From Nitrospirota bacterium (GTDB lineage: Bacteria > Nitrospirota > Thermodesulfovibrionia > Thermodesulfovibrionales > UBA6898), in assembly GCA_012026685.1 (NCBI GenBank), contig VEOY01000193.1, positions 1-53,926 on the forward strand: a DNA stretch of 53,926 nucleotides, read 5' to 3'. The position numbers were made by a program, and so were the translations under genes. The notes under the pieces were generated by a model. The model saw only the letters and a list, made by a program, of their open reading frames with translations, did not search any database and was not told the DNA's origin. Positions 8,586 through 16,712 of this stretch are shown here, in pieces. Positions within the stretch are counted from its first letter, which is position 1. Every line of letters starts with the position of its first letter.

Positions 8586-8627
8586 AAAAACAGTACCCCA
8601 GAGAAGATTCCATGGGGTACTGTTTTT
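8586..8627 (-). terminator. Strong rho-independent terminator of dsrC
   Basis: A perfect 15-base inverted repeat (AAAAACAGTACCCCA / TGGGGTACTGTTTTT) with a 12-base loop follows dsrC on the minus strand and ends in a T run. It would let dsrC be expressed much more strongly than the downstream dsrMKJOP genes. Confidence 0.88.
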
Positions 8628-8652
8628 GTTCAACGAATGTACAGCCAAAGGG

Positions 8653-8988
8653 CTATACGCAACCGGTAGGTTTCGGAAGCCCTGCATATTTACATGCCTG
8701 CTTTGCAGGACCGCCCGGATACAGCTCATACAGGTATTTGGTGTTGCCTTTTTCCGGGCCCATGGCCTTTCCGATCTCTTTAACAAGGATCTTGATCATC
8801 GGAGCAATCTGGTACTGCTTGTAATAGTCACGCAGGAAGTTAATGACCTCCCAGTGCGCAGGAGTAAGGGTAACCCCGTCCAGGCTTGCGAGATGGTCTG
8901 CCATCTCCTTTGTCCAATCATCAAGGTTCAGCAGATAACCATCGTCATCTACCTCAACTGACTTTCCCTGAAATTCCATTGTTGCCAT
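8653..8988 (-). CDS. dsrC: DsrC, sulfur-carrier protein
   Basis: This 111-residue protein ends in the diagnostic DsrC arm 'QACKYAGLPKPTGCV', with both the penultimate cysteine and the second cysteine ten residues earlier. The two cysteines form the trisulfide made by sulfite reductase and handled by DsrK. The body is typical ('GYLLNLDDWTKEMADHLA', 'HWEVINFLRDYY'). The ATG at 8988 follows a GGGGG ribosome site; the longer track start is not supported. It is monocistronic, with a strong terminator after it, as expected for an abundant carrier. Confidence 0.96.
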   Translation of the reverse strand: MATMEFQGKSVEVDDDGYLLNLDDWTKEMADHLASLDGVTLTPAHWEVINFLRDYYKQYQIAPMIKILVKEIGKAMGPEKGNTKYLYELYPGGPAKQACKYAGLPKPTGCV

Positions 8989-9091
8989 AATACTGCCCCC
9001 TTTCACATTAGGTTCAAATATACATTCGAAGGGAATAGCTCCCCACATATGAATGCTTGCATCAAAAACAATCTCTACCGAGCTATAAACA

Positions 9092-9118
9092 CTAATACAG
9101 AACCCGTACTCCGGTCAA
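9092..9118 (-). promoter_or_regulatory. Possible dsrC promoter in an AT-rich upstream region
   Basis: The 249 bases between dsrC and the zinc-ribbon gene are AT-rich and hold no ORF. TTGACC followed after 15 bases by TATTAG on the minus strand is the best sigma-70-like candidate. The spacer is short, so support is weak. Confidence 0.3.
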
Positions 9119-9237
9119 ATAAAAAAATTTTATCATCAAATCATTGTTCTTTATTTTTTAAAGACGGGATTGCCGGAAGTCGAAACTCTGTATATAACCA
9201 TAATGCAAGGATTTTTTTCAACAAAGCACTGGGGATC

Positions 9238-9591
9238 TCATTTTATTACTTTTACAAAGAGATAGACTGCAGCACGCCTCCCCCTGCCGACAGTCTCGGT
9301 GCTGAAACGGTTTCTTCTCTGGTCATAAAAGAATTCCTTGACGTCGTAGTCCTCACCCGGGGTCATGGACCATGCAGTGTCCAGATCCCCGTCGCAGGCA
9401 AGGGTCAGGGCGTCAACATATGCATCTCCCACATTATGACCGGAGCCGTCGTAAACGTACACTGCGCCGCAATCACATCTGCCGCCCTCGATCACATTGC
9501 CGAACTTCGTCATGATCTGCTCGGCTGCCCCGAGCGGACGTTCACAAAATGGGCATCTGAGGATATTGTCTCTTCTTCCGGTGTTCATCAT
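9238..9591 (-). CDS. Conserved zinc-ribbon-like protein of the dsr region
   Basis: This 117-residue protein has two CxxC or CxC pairs in its N-terminal half, 'CPFCERPLG' and 'GGRCDCGAVYVYDGSGHNVGDAYVDAL', a likely zinc-ribbon or rubredoxin-like knuckle. The rest is unrecognised. It starts at ATG 9591, seven bases after the stop of the HEAT-like gene, so it is the last of a three-gene operon with that gene and the cobyrinate synthase. The longer track start would overlap the HEAT gene and is rejected. Function unknown; the setting suggests sirohaem or sulfite reductase maturation. Confidence 0.65.
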   Translation of the reverse strand: MMNTGRRDNILRCPFCERPLGAAEQIMTKFGNVIEGGRCDCGAVYVYDGSGHNVGDAYVDALTLACDGDLDTAWSMTPGEDYDVKEFFYDQRRNRFSTETVGRGRRAAVYLFVKVIK

Positions 9592-9598
9592 GATTATG

Positions 9599-10252
9599 TC
9601 AATTCTCCCTGCCGGCAAAACCGGCACATACCTTGTTAGCGACCTCTGCCACCGTTGTTTGGATAAACTCCCCGCCATCATAAAACCTGACGGAACTGTT
9701 GTCGTTCCTCAGACCTTCAATCACCGGCAGGAGGTCTTTCATATCCAGTGCCCCTGCTGTCATCAGCGCATACGCCCGTACGACGGCGTCTCCATCATTC
9801 AGGTACAGATTCTTCTCTATGAGCTCGCATGTCATGCACAGGAGGTCAGGGCGCTTTTCACTGATCCTCCAGAGCGCCCGCATCACGCCCCTCCTGAGCA
9901 TCAGCTCGTCATGAAATGACGTAAGAACCTGCCCGATGTCAGCAAAAACATCCGGGCTGTTTCTCACGATCTCCCCCAGCATCTCGGGTGCGCTTCCGGG
10001 GCCATTGCCGGACTCTTCCCGCAGCATCCAGAGGAATCGCTGACTCAGGTTCCTGACAATGTCAGCGTTCGTTTTCGCGATCTCTCCTGCCACGATACCG
10101 ATAGCCTCGATCGCGCGCCAGCTTTGAACATCCTCCTTATCATAGACCAGGGATATGAGCATCCTGACAATGCCGCGATCCTTTTTTGCCGCCTCGACAA
10201 GCTGCTGCAGGTTGTACGAATCCAATAATTCCCTGACCTCAGCTTTCTGCAT
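9599..10252 (-). CDS. HEAT-repeat-like protein (DVU0298-type)
   Basis: This 217-residue all-helical protein has a repeat pattern like HEAT/armadillo units: 'QSWRAIEAIGIVAGEIAKTN', 'RRGVMRALWRISEKRPDLL', 'VVRAYALMTAGALDMKDLLP', 'SSVRFYDGGEFIQTTVAEVANKV'. Its length and wording recall the DVU0298 family of sulfate reducers (from memory). Such proteins are scaffolds. The start overlaps the cobyrinate synthase stop as TGATG, so the two are translationally coupled, and it may help that enzyme or sulfite reductase assembly. Confidence 0.7.
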   Translation of the reverse strand: MQKAEVRELLDSYNLQQLVEAAKKDRGIVRMLISLVYDKEDVQSWRAIEAIGIVAGEIAKTNADIVRNLSQRFLWMLREESGNGPGSAPEMLGEIVRNSPDVFADIGQVLTSFHDELMLRRGVMRALWRISEKRPDLLCMTCELIEKNLYLNDGDAVVRAYALMTAGALDMKDLLPVIEGLRNDNSSVRFYDGGEFIQTTVAEVANKVCAGFAGREN

Positions 10253-11676
10253 CAGCTCCTGCCCCTTTTGTATTCCATCGCCCTCTTAACCATGCCTTCT
10301 GCCCATTCGGGCGAACCCAGCGCGTGGATATGCGTGTAGGTCGCAAGCACGTTCTTGAAGCAGATGCCGTCCCGTCTGCCCGTAATGCCCTCTCCCCGCT
10401 CCATGCTGAATGCAAAACGCATGTCCGGAGTTCTGCGCGAAGGCCTGACAGCCGAATAATGAAATTCATGGCCCTTCAGAACCGTGCCCTTTTCATAAAA
10501 GGGGTTTTCCCTGTCTACTTTTACGACAGTGTATCCGTGGGCCTGGGGCTTCTTTTCAAGACTGAACCTGAGAGGGAAGATGCCCGCCATGGGATAGGTC
10601 TTATTATCCAGTACCAGTTCCTCGCCGAGGTACATAAGGCCGCCGCATTCCGCATACACGGGGAGACCTTGCAGGACCGCCTTTTTCACGGAGGTTCTGA
10701 ATGCCCTGTTCTTGGCAAGCGCAATGGCGTGAGTCTCGGGAAAGCCACCGCCGATATACAGGGCATCGACATCAGGCAGCTTCCTCGCCGTGAGGGCGCT
10801 GATCTCAACGAGCAGTGCACCCCTTTTTTCAAGTTCCTCGAAATTCTCCGGATAATAGAACTGAAAGGCTGAGTCGCGGATGATGCCGATCCGGACGACC
10901 GGCGCAAGACAAAGGGCAGGGGATGAGACATCCTTGGTCTTTCGCCTTTTGCCTTCGACCTTCTGTCCCGATGACAACGGCGAAGCAGCTTCAGCCAACT
11001 GCCAGACTTTACCCAGATCGAGGTATTTCGCCGCTATCCCGGCGACAGCACGAATAGTCTCATTAACGCCTGGATGCTCCTGGAACGGTGTAAGTCCCAT
11101 GTGCCGTTCGGAAAGCTGGCCACCTCTCAGCTTTGGTATCGCGCCGACCACAGGGACACCGCAGTATTTTTCTATTGCCTCCCTGATCACCATTTCATGC
11201 CGACTGCCTGCGATGCGGTTCAGGACAACTCCGCAGATCTTCACCTTCGGATCGAACTTGAGCATGCCCAGCAGCATTGCGGCTGCCGTCCTGGTGACCT
11301 TTGTGCAATCCATCACGAGGATGACCGGCGTATGGAGGGCCTTGGCGAGTTCAGCAGTACTGTAGGTGCCGGACGCATCCATGCCGTCATAGAGACCCCG
11401 ATTTCCCTCTATCACCGCGCAGTCGGCTTTCCCGTAATGCCCGAGGAAAGAGGCCATGATCTTTTTTTGGGGTATGAGAAAAGGGTCGAGGTTATAGCAG
11501 GGATGTCCTGCTGCAGCAGAAAGCCATCCCGCATCAATATAATCCGGACCTTTCTTGAAGGTAACGACTGCCCGGCCCTGTTGCTTCCAGGAAGCAATAA
11601 TGCCCAGCGAGACCGCGGTCTTCCCCGCCCCGCCCCTGACACCTGCAATGATTATCCTTGGATAGTTCGATCTCAT
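10252..11676 (-). CDS. Cobyrinate a,c-diamide synthase homologue (DsrN/CbiA type)
   Basis: This 474-residue glutamine-dependent amidase has an N-terminal P-loop synthetase domain ('IIIAGVRGGAGKTAVSLGIIA', about residues 9-30, and 'KKGPDYIDAGW') and a C-terminal class I glutamine amidotransferase domain with the catalytic Cys in 'VYAECGGLMYLG'. CbiA amidates cobyrinate; DsrN homologues in dsr clusters are thought to amidate sirohaem of DsrAB. No other cobalamin gene is near and dsr genes surround it, so DsrN is favoured. The start is the ATG at 11676 ('MRSNYPRIIIAG'); no clear ribosome site precedes it. Confidence 0.85.
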   Translation of the reverse strand: MRSNYPRIIIAGVRGGAGKTAVSLGIIASWKQQGRAVVTFKKGPDYIDAGWLSAAAGHPCYNLDPFLIPQKKIMASFLGHYGKADCAVIEGNRGLYDGMDASGTYSTAELAKALHTPVILVMDCTKVTRTAAAMLLGMLKFDPKVKICGVVLNRIAGSRHEMVIREAIEKYCGVPVVGAIPKLRGGQLSERHMGLTPFQEHPGVNETIRAVAGIAAKYLDLGKVWQLAEAASPLSSGQKVEGKRRKTKDVSSPALCLAPVVRIGIIRDSAFQFYYPENFEELEKRGALLVEISALTARKLPDVDALYIGGGFPETHAIALAKNRAFRTSVKKAVLQGLPVYAECGGLMYLGEELVLDNKTYPMAGIFPLRFSLEKKPQAHGYTVVKVDRENPFYEKGTVLKGHEFHYSAVRPSRRTPDMRFAFSMERGEGITGRRDGICFKNVLATYTHIHALGSPEWAEGMVKRAMEYKRGRS

Positions 11677-11924
11677 CAAGAAGTTAACAAACTGCTTAAC
11701 AAATATTTTTATTTTACCTGTTTTCCCCACGAACAAACAACCAACGACGGAGGACTGCATTTCAGTCCAAGCGACATTTCTTTGTGGTCAGCAACAAACT
11801 GCGCTCAGCGAAAGGTCGGCGGAAGACCGGCATCGTTGATAGATTCGCCGGGACCCTTGCCCAAACAGGGATCGGGTGCCGGCATGTGCAAACTTTTTTG
11901 CGTTATCGCCTGCGGTGTCCGTGA

Positions 11925-11930
11925 TAGAAT
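11925..11930 (+). promoter_or_regulatory. -10 box directly before the MAT start codon
   Basis: TAGAAT ends six bases before the ATG and no ribosome-binding site is visible, so transcription would start at or near the ATG. No well-spaced -35 box was found. The 260 bases between the divergent cobyrinate synthase and MAT genes hold no other gene, and no SAM or cobalamin riboswitch core was recognised. Confidence 0.4.
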
Positions 11931-11936
11931 CTGGAT

Positions 11937-13139
11937 ATGATCATCGTCGAACCTTTCAGATGCAGACCGGTCGCACGGCGGCGTGTTGAAATCGTGGAGA
12001 GAAAAGGCACCGGCCATCCGGACACGATCTGTGACTCCATTATGGAAGCTGTCTCGGTTGCTCTTTCGAGAGAATACAAGAAAGAGTTCGGCGCCGTACT
12101 CCATCACAACATTGACAAAGGCCTGCTCGCTGCCGGCCGGGGCCGGCTGCAGTTCAGAGGTGGAATGATCGAAAAACCTATGGAACTGTATATCGGCGAC
12201 CGTGCCACGTTTGAGGCTGCAGGCAGAAAAATACCGGTGAACGAAATCGCGTTCAGCGCAGCAAAACAATGGCTGAAGGAAAACCTGCGTAATGTGGACC
12301 CTGACCGACATGTGCGTTACCATTCTGTCCTGGCTTCCGGCTCGGAAGAACTGACCGATATTTTCAGGAGAGCTGGAAAGGCGCGCGGCGCAAATGATAC
12401 GTCGGCGCTTGTCGGCTTCTTCCCCCTTTCCCCGACCGAGAAACTCGTCCTGAAGCTCGAGCGCTACCTGAACTCCGGAGCATTCAAATCCCGCTATCCG
12501 GAGACCGGTGAGGACATAAAGGTCATGGGACTGAGAAACGGCAGGGCCCTTGCCCTGACCGTAGCTATGCCGCTCATCTCCCGGTTCATAACATCAGAGC
12601 GGGCATACTTTGCCAGAAAGGAGGATATCCGCCGAGATATCGCGAGGTTCCTGAAGACAGTTAGGGACTTCACATCCATTGACCTGCATCTGAATGCGCT
12701 TGATATAGAGGGACGGGGCATCGGCGGAATCTACCTCAGCATTCTCGGGACGTCGGCAGAAAGCGCAGACTCCGGGCAGGTGGGAAGGGGAAACCGCGTC
12801 AATGGCCTGATATCGCTGGGCCGGCCGTTGGGCGCCGAAGCTGCCGCGGGCAAGAACCCCGTAAGCCATGTGGGCAAGATATACAATGTTCTCTCACATA
12901 AAGTAGCGGAAAAGATATGCCGGAACGTCGAGGGGATAGCGGAAGTATACGTGCAATTGCTCAGCAGAATAGGCTCGCCGGTCAGCGAACCGGAAATGGC
13001 GACCGCTCAGGTGTTGCTGGATAAAGGCCTTGCGCTGAAAGACATATCACGACAGGTTTCGTCGATCATGGAGAAGGAACTTTCTCATATCTCGGCCTTC
13101 TGCGACAAGCTCGCTCAAGGCCGATTCCCTGTCTGCTGA
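11937..13139 (+). CDS. mat: S-adenosylmethionine synthetase, archaeal type
   Basis: This 400-residue protein matches the archaeal AdoMet synthetase family, not bacterial MetK. It has 'VEIVERKGTGHPDTICDSI' at the N terminus, 'VLHHNIDKG', 'GRGNRVNGLISLGRP' and 'GKNPVSHVGKIYNVLSHKVA'. It makes S-adenosylmethionine from methionine and ATP in the cytoplasm. Full length, no frameshift. It is divergent from the DsrN-type gene and convergent with a ferredoxin. AdoMet is needed for sirohaem synthesis among much else, but no specific link is shown. The start codon lies directly after a -10 box. Confidence 0.92.
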   Translation: MIIVEPFRCRPVARRRVEIVERKGTGHPDTICDSIMEAVSVALSREYKKEFGAVLHHNIDKGLLAAGRGRLQFRGGMIEKPMELYIGDRATFEAAGRKIPVNEIAFSAAKQWLKENLRNVDPDRHVRYHSVLASGSEELTDIFRRAGKARGANDTSALVGFFPLSPTEKLVLKLERYLNSGAFKSRYPETGEDIKVMGLRNGRALALTVAMPLISRFITSERAYFARKEDIRRDIARFLKTVRDFTSIDLHLNALDIEGRGIGGIYLSILGTSAESADSGQVGRGNRVNGLISLGRPLGAEAAAGKNPVSHVGKIYNVLSHKVAEKICRNVEGIAEVYVQLLSRIGSPVSEPEMATAQVLLDKGLALKDISRQVSSIMEKELSHISAFCDKLAQGRFPVC

Positions 13140-13157
13140 GCAGCATACGACTTTGCC

Positions 13158-13346
13158 TCATGATTCAACTATTGTTATGGCCTCAACCGGGCATATATCA
13201 GCCGCCTCCTGACAATTGCACGAGTCGCACTTTTCAGGGGCTGTTACATATGCCTTTTCATCCCTGAGCTCGAACACCTCAGGGCACAGTTCAACGCATG
13301 AGCCGCATCCTATGCACGTATCCCAGTCGATGACGGGTTTTTTCAT
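13158..13346 (-). CDS. Small [4Fe-4S] ferredoxin
   Basis: This 62-residue ferredoxin has a complete first motif '[15 protein letters not shown]' and, near the end, '[18 protein letters not shown]'. The second half has Cys residues suited to closing one cluster, as in single-[4Fe-4S] ferredoxins of Desulfovibrio and Thermotoga type, with extra cysteines. It is a soluble electron carrier. It starts 9 bases after the small protein gene upstream and ends the operon that begins with the DsrC-like gene. Confidence 0.88.
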   Translation of the reverse strand: MKKPVIDWDTCIGCGSCVELCPEVFELRDEKAYVTAPEKCDSCNCQEAADICPVEAITIVES

Positions 13347-13355
13347 GGAGTTCCC

Positions 13356-13619
13356 TTACCTTCCTTTTTCACGTTCTTGAAAATTTCCGATAAATTCACC
13401 GATCTGCATGCCAAGATATATACACTTGTATCCATTCATGCATTCATCCGCGTCCTTTTTGTCAAGGTGCGTGGTAAGTTCATGAGCGCCTCGTTTGAAC
13501 TTGACGATATAGGCATGCTTATCTTCACTATACTCAAGGCTTACCGCGATGCCATGACGTTCGACCTCGGGATACATCTCCATGATCTTGTCCTTCAGCG
13601 CCACATTCGAATATCCCAT
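13356..13619 (-). CDS. Small conserved protein, paralogue of the gene at 20.7 kb
   Basis: This 87-residue protein (start ATG 13619; the longer track start is in poor context) is not recognised. It shares a clear pattern with the 84-residue protein at 20655: M-x-YS, AL, YPE, G, SL, Y, 'L.TH.DK.DA..CM.G....YL'. About a third of positions are identical in an ungapped alignment. One Cys and one His are shared ('THLDKKDADECMNG'). It lies between the 56-residue protein and a ferredoxin. No function can be assigned; the conserved Cys and sulfur/redox setting hint at a redox or regulatory part. Confidence 0.7.
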   Translation of the reverse strand: MGYSNVALKDKIMEMYPEVERHGIAVSLEYSEDKHAYIVKFKRGAHELTTHLDKKDADECMNGYKCIYLGMQIGEFIGNFQEREKGR

Positions 13620-13680
13620 AGAGAACCTCGTTCCTGTTTTCGTGCTGCCGCTTTTCCTGTCGGCATCCGCTGTCGGGAAG

Positions 13681-13851
13681 TTACTGGACTTCTCCTGCCG
13701 GCATGGACTCAATCCTGCTGATGATGCCCCTGACGGTCTTCTTCTCTGTCTGCACGCCCTTTTCGTCGCCCATCTTCTCTACGGCCTTCAAATAATGCTG
13801 CAGAGCGTTCATGATTGCTACCGCCTCCAGATTGGTCAATTTCAAATCCAT
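13681..13851 (-). CDS. Small unknown helical protein
   Basis: This 56-residue protein starts at ATG 13851, six bases after a good ribosome site (AAAGGAGAG). It is predicted helical ('NLEAVAIMNALQHYLKAVEKM' and 'KKTVRGIISRIESM'), with no cysteines and no membrane segment. It lies between the DsrC-like gene and the 87-residue protein gene in the same direction. Function unknown; a protein-binding partner of its neighbours is possible. Confidence 0.6.
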   Translation of the reverse strand: MDLKLTNLEAVAIMNALQHYLKAVEKMGDEKGVQTEKKTVRGIISRIESMPAGEVQ

Positions 13852-13930
13852 TTTTTCTCTCCTTTTGCATTTATGTCCCCCCGGGCAGATCAATGGGTCC
13901 GCCTGGCGGCATTCTTCCTGATGCGTGTTT

Positions 13931-14275
13931 TTACACTACGCCGCCTTCACCGTGCAGGTATCCGATCACCTGCGGAGACGGCTTAGGCAGTCCTGCGATC
14001 TTCCATGCCTTGAGCGGATCTACAAAACGATGCTGCATGCAGCCCTTTTCCTGGTGGACATTGGTGCAGACCGCGGTGAGTATCGGGAAGAACTGATACT
14101 GTTCATAATGCCGTCTGAGAAACCTGATGATGTCCATTCGGTCCTGGGTCAGCTCGTCGACATTTTCGCGCTCAGCTATTGCGCAGGCGACCTTTTCATT
14201 CCATTGCCCCATATCGATCAGAAACCCGTCTTCGTCTACCTCGATCTTCATACCGGAGACCTCAAGTACTGGCAT
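13931..14275 (-). CDS. DsrC/TusE-like protein lacking the C-terminal cysteines (RspA-like)
   Basis: This 114-residue protein has the DsrC fold pattern: 'VSGMKIEVDEDGFLIDMGQWNEKVACAIA', 'RMDIIRFLRRHYEQYQFFP', and 'LKAWKIAGLPKPSPQVIGYL'. The first redox Cys of DsrC is replaced by Trp (AWKIAGLPKP against ACKYAGLPKP), and the final Cys is replaced by a divergent tail 'HGEGGVV'. It cannot form the DsrC trisulfide. Such Cys-poor homologues have been named RspA and proposed as regulatory. It does keep cysteines elsewhere ('AVCTNVHQEKGCMQ'). AAGGAGAG precedes the ATG; it leads an operon with two small proteins and a ferredoxin. Confidence 0.82.
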   Translation of the reverse strand: MPVLEVSGMKIEVDEDGFLIDMGQWNEKVACAIAERENVDELTQDRMDIIRFLRRHYEQYQFFPILTAVCTNVHQEKGCMQHRFVDPLKAWKIAGLPKPSPQVIGYLHGEGGVV

Positions 14276-14395
14276 TGTCGGCTCTCCTTTCCGGATATCT
14301 ATTCATCTTGCCTGACGCCGGCCACCACGACTGTTCATGACAGCGCGCGTTACCCGCGGAGACGGACGCTCCGGTGATGGATCAGAGACCGCATA

Positions 14396-15892
14396 TCATT
14401 GCACGGAAAACGCCGGCTCAGAAGCGATGCCACTTTGCTCCACGAGAAGCCGTGACCTGATCTTCTTGATGACGTTGCCTTCTATCTGCCTGATCCGCTC
14501 CCTGGACAGGTTGAATTCTTTCGCGATCACCGCGAGGGTCTGTTCTTCTTCTCCTATACCGAACCTTTTCCGTATGATCTTCTCGGACTTCGGGTCGAGC
14601 TGGCTAAGGACCATGTCGACTTTTGTCCTGATATCGGCATGTATCGCGGCATCCAGAGGTGAAGGCACCGGCGTGTCCTCAATGAGATCGCTCAGTTCCG
14701 AGTCCTCGCGGATAGGCGTATTGATCGATACGGGTTCCCGGGAAAGGTGCAGCAGCTCCATGACCTGCTGCCCCGGGACGTTCAGCCGTGCAGCGATCTC
14801 TTCGTGAGACGTATCTTCGCTGTTTTCCTGGGAAAGCTCTCTGGCACAGCGCAGGATCTTATGGACCTTATCCGCGACATGGACCGGGAAACGGATGGTG
14901 CGCGAATGGTTCGAAAGCGCTCTGGTGATCGACTGCTTTATCCAGCATACTGCGTATGTGCTGAACTTGTAGCCCGTGCGGCAGTCAAAAAGATCTACAG
15001 CCCTCATCAGTCCGATATTGCCTTCCTGGATGAGGTCTGTGAGACTTACCCTTCCGGAACCCAGATATTTCTTTGCAATACTGACCACAAGCCTCAGGTT
15101 GGCCTCAATGATAAGTCTCTTGGTCTCTTCCATCTCCGCTAACGTATGTTCACACGCTGAGAGCACCTGCGCGATCTTCGCATGGGACGCTCCCATCATC
15201 TGTTCGAACCGGCGCAGAGCACTGCCCGCATTGGCCGCAGACAGCCCTGATCGGATCCTTTCCATTTCCTTGACCTTGAGCATGAAATCCTCTAGCAGTT
15301 CCATAATAAAGTCGGGCTTCAGCCGCAGGGAAATGATCTCCTCGATCAGCGGGGTTCTTTCAAGCAAGGACGCCTCTGCAGCGCCTCCCGAATTCCTGTC
15401 CGTGCGTGCTGCCGCCTGCTTGTGGACACCGACACGATGCATCCTCGCATGCAGCCGGATGATGCGATCTGCCGAGGTCATGAACATATGCTCAGCCTTT
15501 TCAGCCATGTTGTCGGCATGCAATATATTTCTGACGAGATTGTCGAACGGCACTATCCTCTTCACGGCCATCTTCGCCGTCGCCACCAGTTTTTCAACAT
15601 GATAGGGCAGGGAAAACAGGGCTATGATGATCTTTTCCCTGCTCTTTTCGTGCTGCTCAAAGATCTCACGCTCGCTGGTCCGACTGAGTAGAGGTCGTGC
15701 CCCTATCTCGGCAAGATACGTCCGCAGGATGTCAAAGTCATCCTCGTCTGTATCCGTGCCCGCGCCGCCTTCCCATCTCGCCGCCTCGCTATCAACATCG
15801 TCATCCCAGAAGATGTCGCTGACCAGGGAACCATCCCGGCCAAGAGGGTCCATATCCTGTTCTGCTTTTATATGATCATATTTGTTCAGCAT
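14396..15892 (-). CDS. RpoD/RpoS-like sigma-70 family sigma factor
   Basis: This 498-residue group 1/2 sigma factor has region 1.2 ('DILRTYLAEIGARPLLSRTSERE', about 54-76), a variable spacer, region 2 ('NLRLVVSIAKKYLGSGRVSLTDLIQEGN', then 'FSTYAVCWIKQSITRAL'), region 3 and region 4 ('FNLSRERIRQIEGNVIKKIRSRLL'). The divergent 1.2-2.1 spacer and position beside sulfur genes suggest an alternative rather than the primary factor, but that is not certain. It reads toward the RspA-like operon, 120 bases away. AGGAGG lies close upstream of the start. Confidence 0.85.
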   Translation of the reverse strand: MLNKYDHIKAEQDMDPLGRDGSLVSDIFWDDDVDSEAARWEGGAGTDTDEDDFDILRTYLAEIGARPLLSRTSEREIFEQHEKSREKIIIALFSLPYHVEKLVATAKMAVKRIVPFDNLVRNILHADNMAEKAEHMFMTSADRIIRLHARMHRVGVHKQAAARTDRNSGGAAEASLLERTPLIEEIISLRLKPDFIMELLEDFMLKVKEMERIRSGLSAANAGSALRRFEQMMGASHAKIAQVLSACEHTLAEMEETKRLIIEANLRLVVSIAKKYLGSGRVSLTDLIQEGNIGLMRAVDLFDCRTGYKFSTYAVCWIKQSITRALSNHSRTIRFPVHVADKVHKILRCARELSQENSEDTSHEEIAARLNVPGQQVMELLHLSREPVSINTPIREDSELSDLIEDTPVPSPLDAAIHADIRTKVDMVLSQLDPKSEKIIRKRFGIGEEEQTLAVIAKEFNLSRERIRQIEGNVIKKIRSRLLVEQSGIASEPAFSVQ

Positions 15893-16079
15893 CCTGCATT
15901 CATACCTCCTCAGACAGTTGTTGGTAAGCAGGCACAGGCCTGAAAGGAACTTGACTTTGAGATTACCAGCAGACCGGGATAAAGGCTATCAGCGGGCTTA
16001 CAGTCCGGTTGTCAATTTATCGGTAGTATGCTGTAGGATTATTCCTAAGACTTCCGTACAGGGGAACCAAGGGAAGGCA

Positions 16080-16712
16080 TCAGTCGATCAGATTGTTTTT
16101 CATCGCGTACTGGATCAGCTGCGCATTGCTCTTCATCTTTAATTTCTCAAGAATACGGGAACGGAATGTGCTGACGGTCTTCGGACTGCGTGATATTTCC
16201 CCGGCTATCTCTTTAATGGACATGCCTTTCACGATCATCCGCAATACTTGTAATTCTCTGGTTGACAACAGTTCGTGCAGGGGCCGTTCCGTGTCTTCCG
16301 TCAGGTTCACAGCCAGGAATTCGGCAAGAGACGAACTTATGTAGCGCTGGCCCCGGGAGATTTTCCTGATGGCGTCGGTTAATTCATCGGAAGCACTCTT
16401 TTTTGTAAGATATCCGGAAGCCCCCGCCTTCAGGGCCCTGACCGCGAATTCCTCTTCCGGGTACATGCTCAACATAAGAACAGGCAGAGAGGGATACAGT
16501 TTCTTGAGCTCCTCCAGGGTTTCGATGCCGCCCATGCCCGGCATGGAAATGTCGAGGAGAACAACATCAAAACGCGCCCTCTTGACCTTGTCAAGGACTT
16601 CCTGGCCGTTCGCGGCCTCCTCTATGCTGCGGACGATGCCGCTGTCTTCAAGGACATGCACAAGGCCCTTTCTGACTATCGGATGGTCATCTGCTATCAG
16701 AATTCTGAACAT
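16080..16712 (-). CDS. NarL/FixJ-type response regulator
   Basis: This 210-residue regulator has a receiver domain (acidic 'ADDHP' near residue 8, phosphoryl Asp in 'VVLLDISMPG' near 54, Lys in 'GYLTKKSA') and a LuxR-type helix-turn-helix ('LSTRELQVLRMIVKGMSIKEIAGEISRSPKTV', about 148-180). Its start overlaps the histidine kinase by 26 bases, so the two form a two-component pair. Targets are unknown; nearby candidates are the sigma factor and oxidase cluster. Confidence 0.93.
   Translation of the reverse strand: MFRILIADDHPIVRKGLVHVLEDSGIVRSIEEAANGQEVLDKVKRARFDVVLLDISMPGMGGIETLEELKKLYPSLPVLMLSMYPEEEFAVRALKAGASGYLTKKSASDELTDAIRKISRGQRYISSSLAEFLAVNLTEDTERPLHELLSTRELQVLRMIVKGMSIKEIAGEISRSPKTVSTFRSRILEKLKMKSNAQLIQYAMKNNLID

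Noticed and set aside
11677-11936. SAM or cobalamin riboswitch between the DsrN-type gene and MAT
   Set aside because: The region is GC-rich and can fold, but no riboswitch core motif I know could be matched.
11805-12323. 172-residue minus-strand ORF across the MAT start
   Set aside because: It is antisense to the conserved MAT N terminus and has no recognisable domain; MAT is clearly the real gene.
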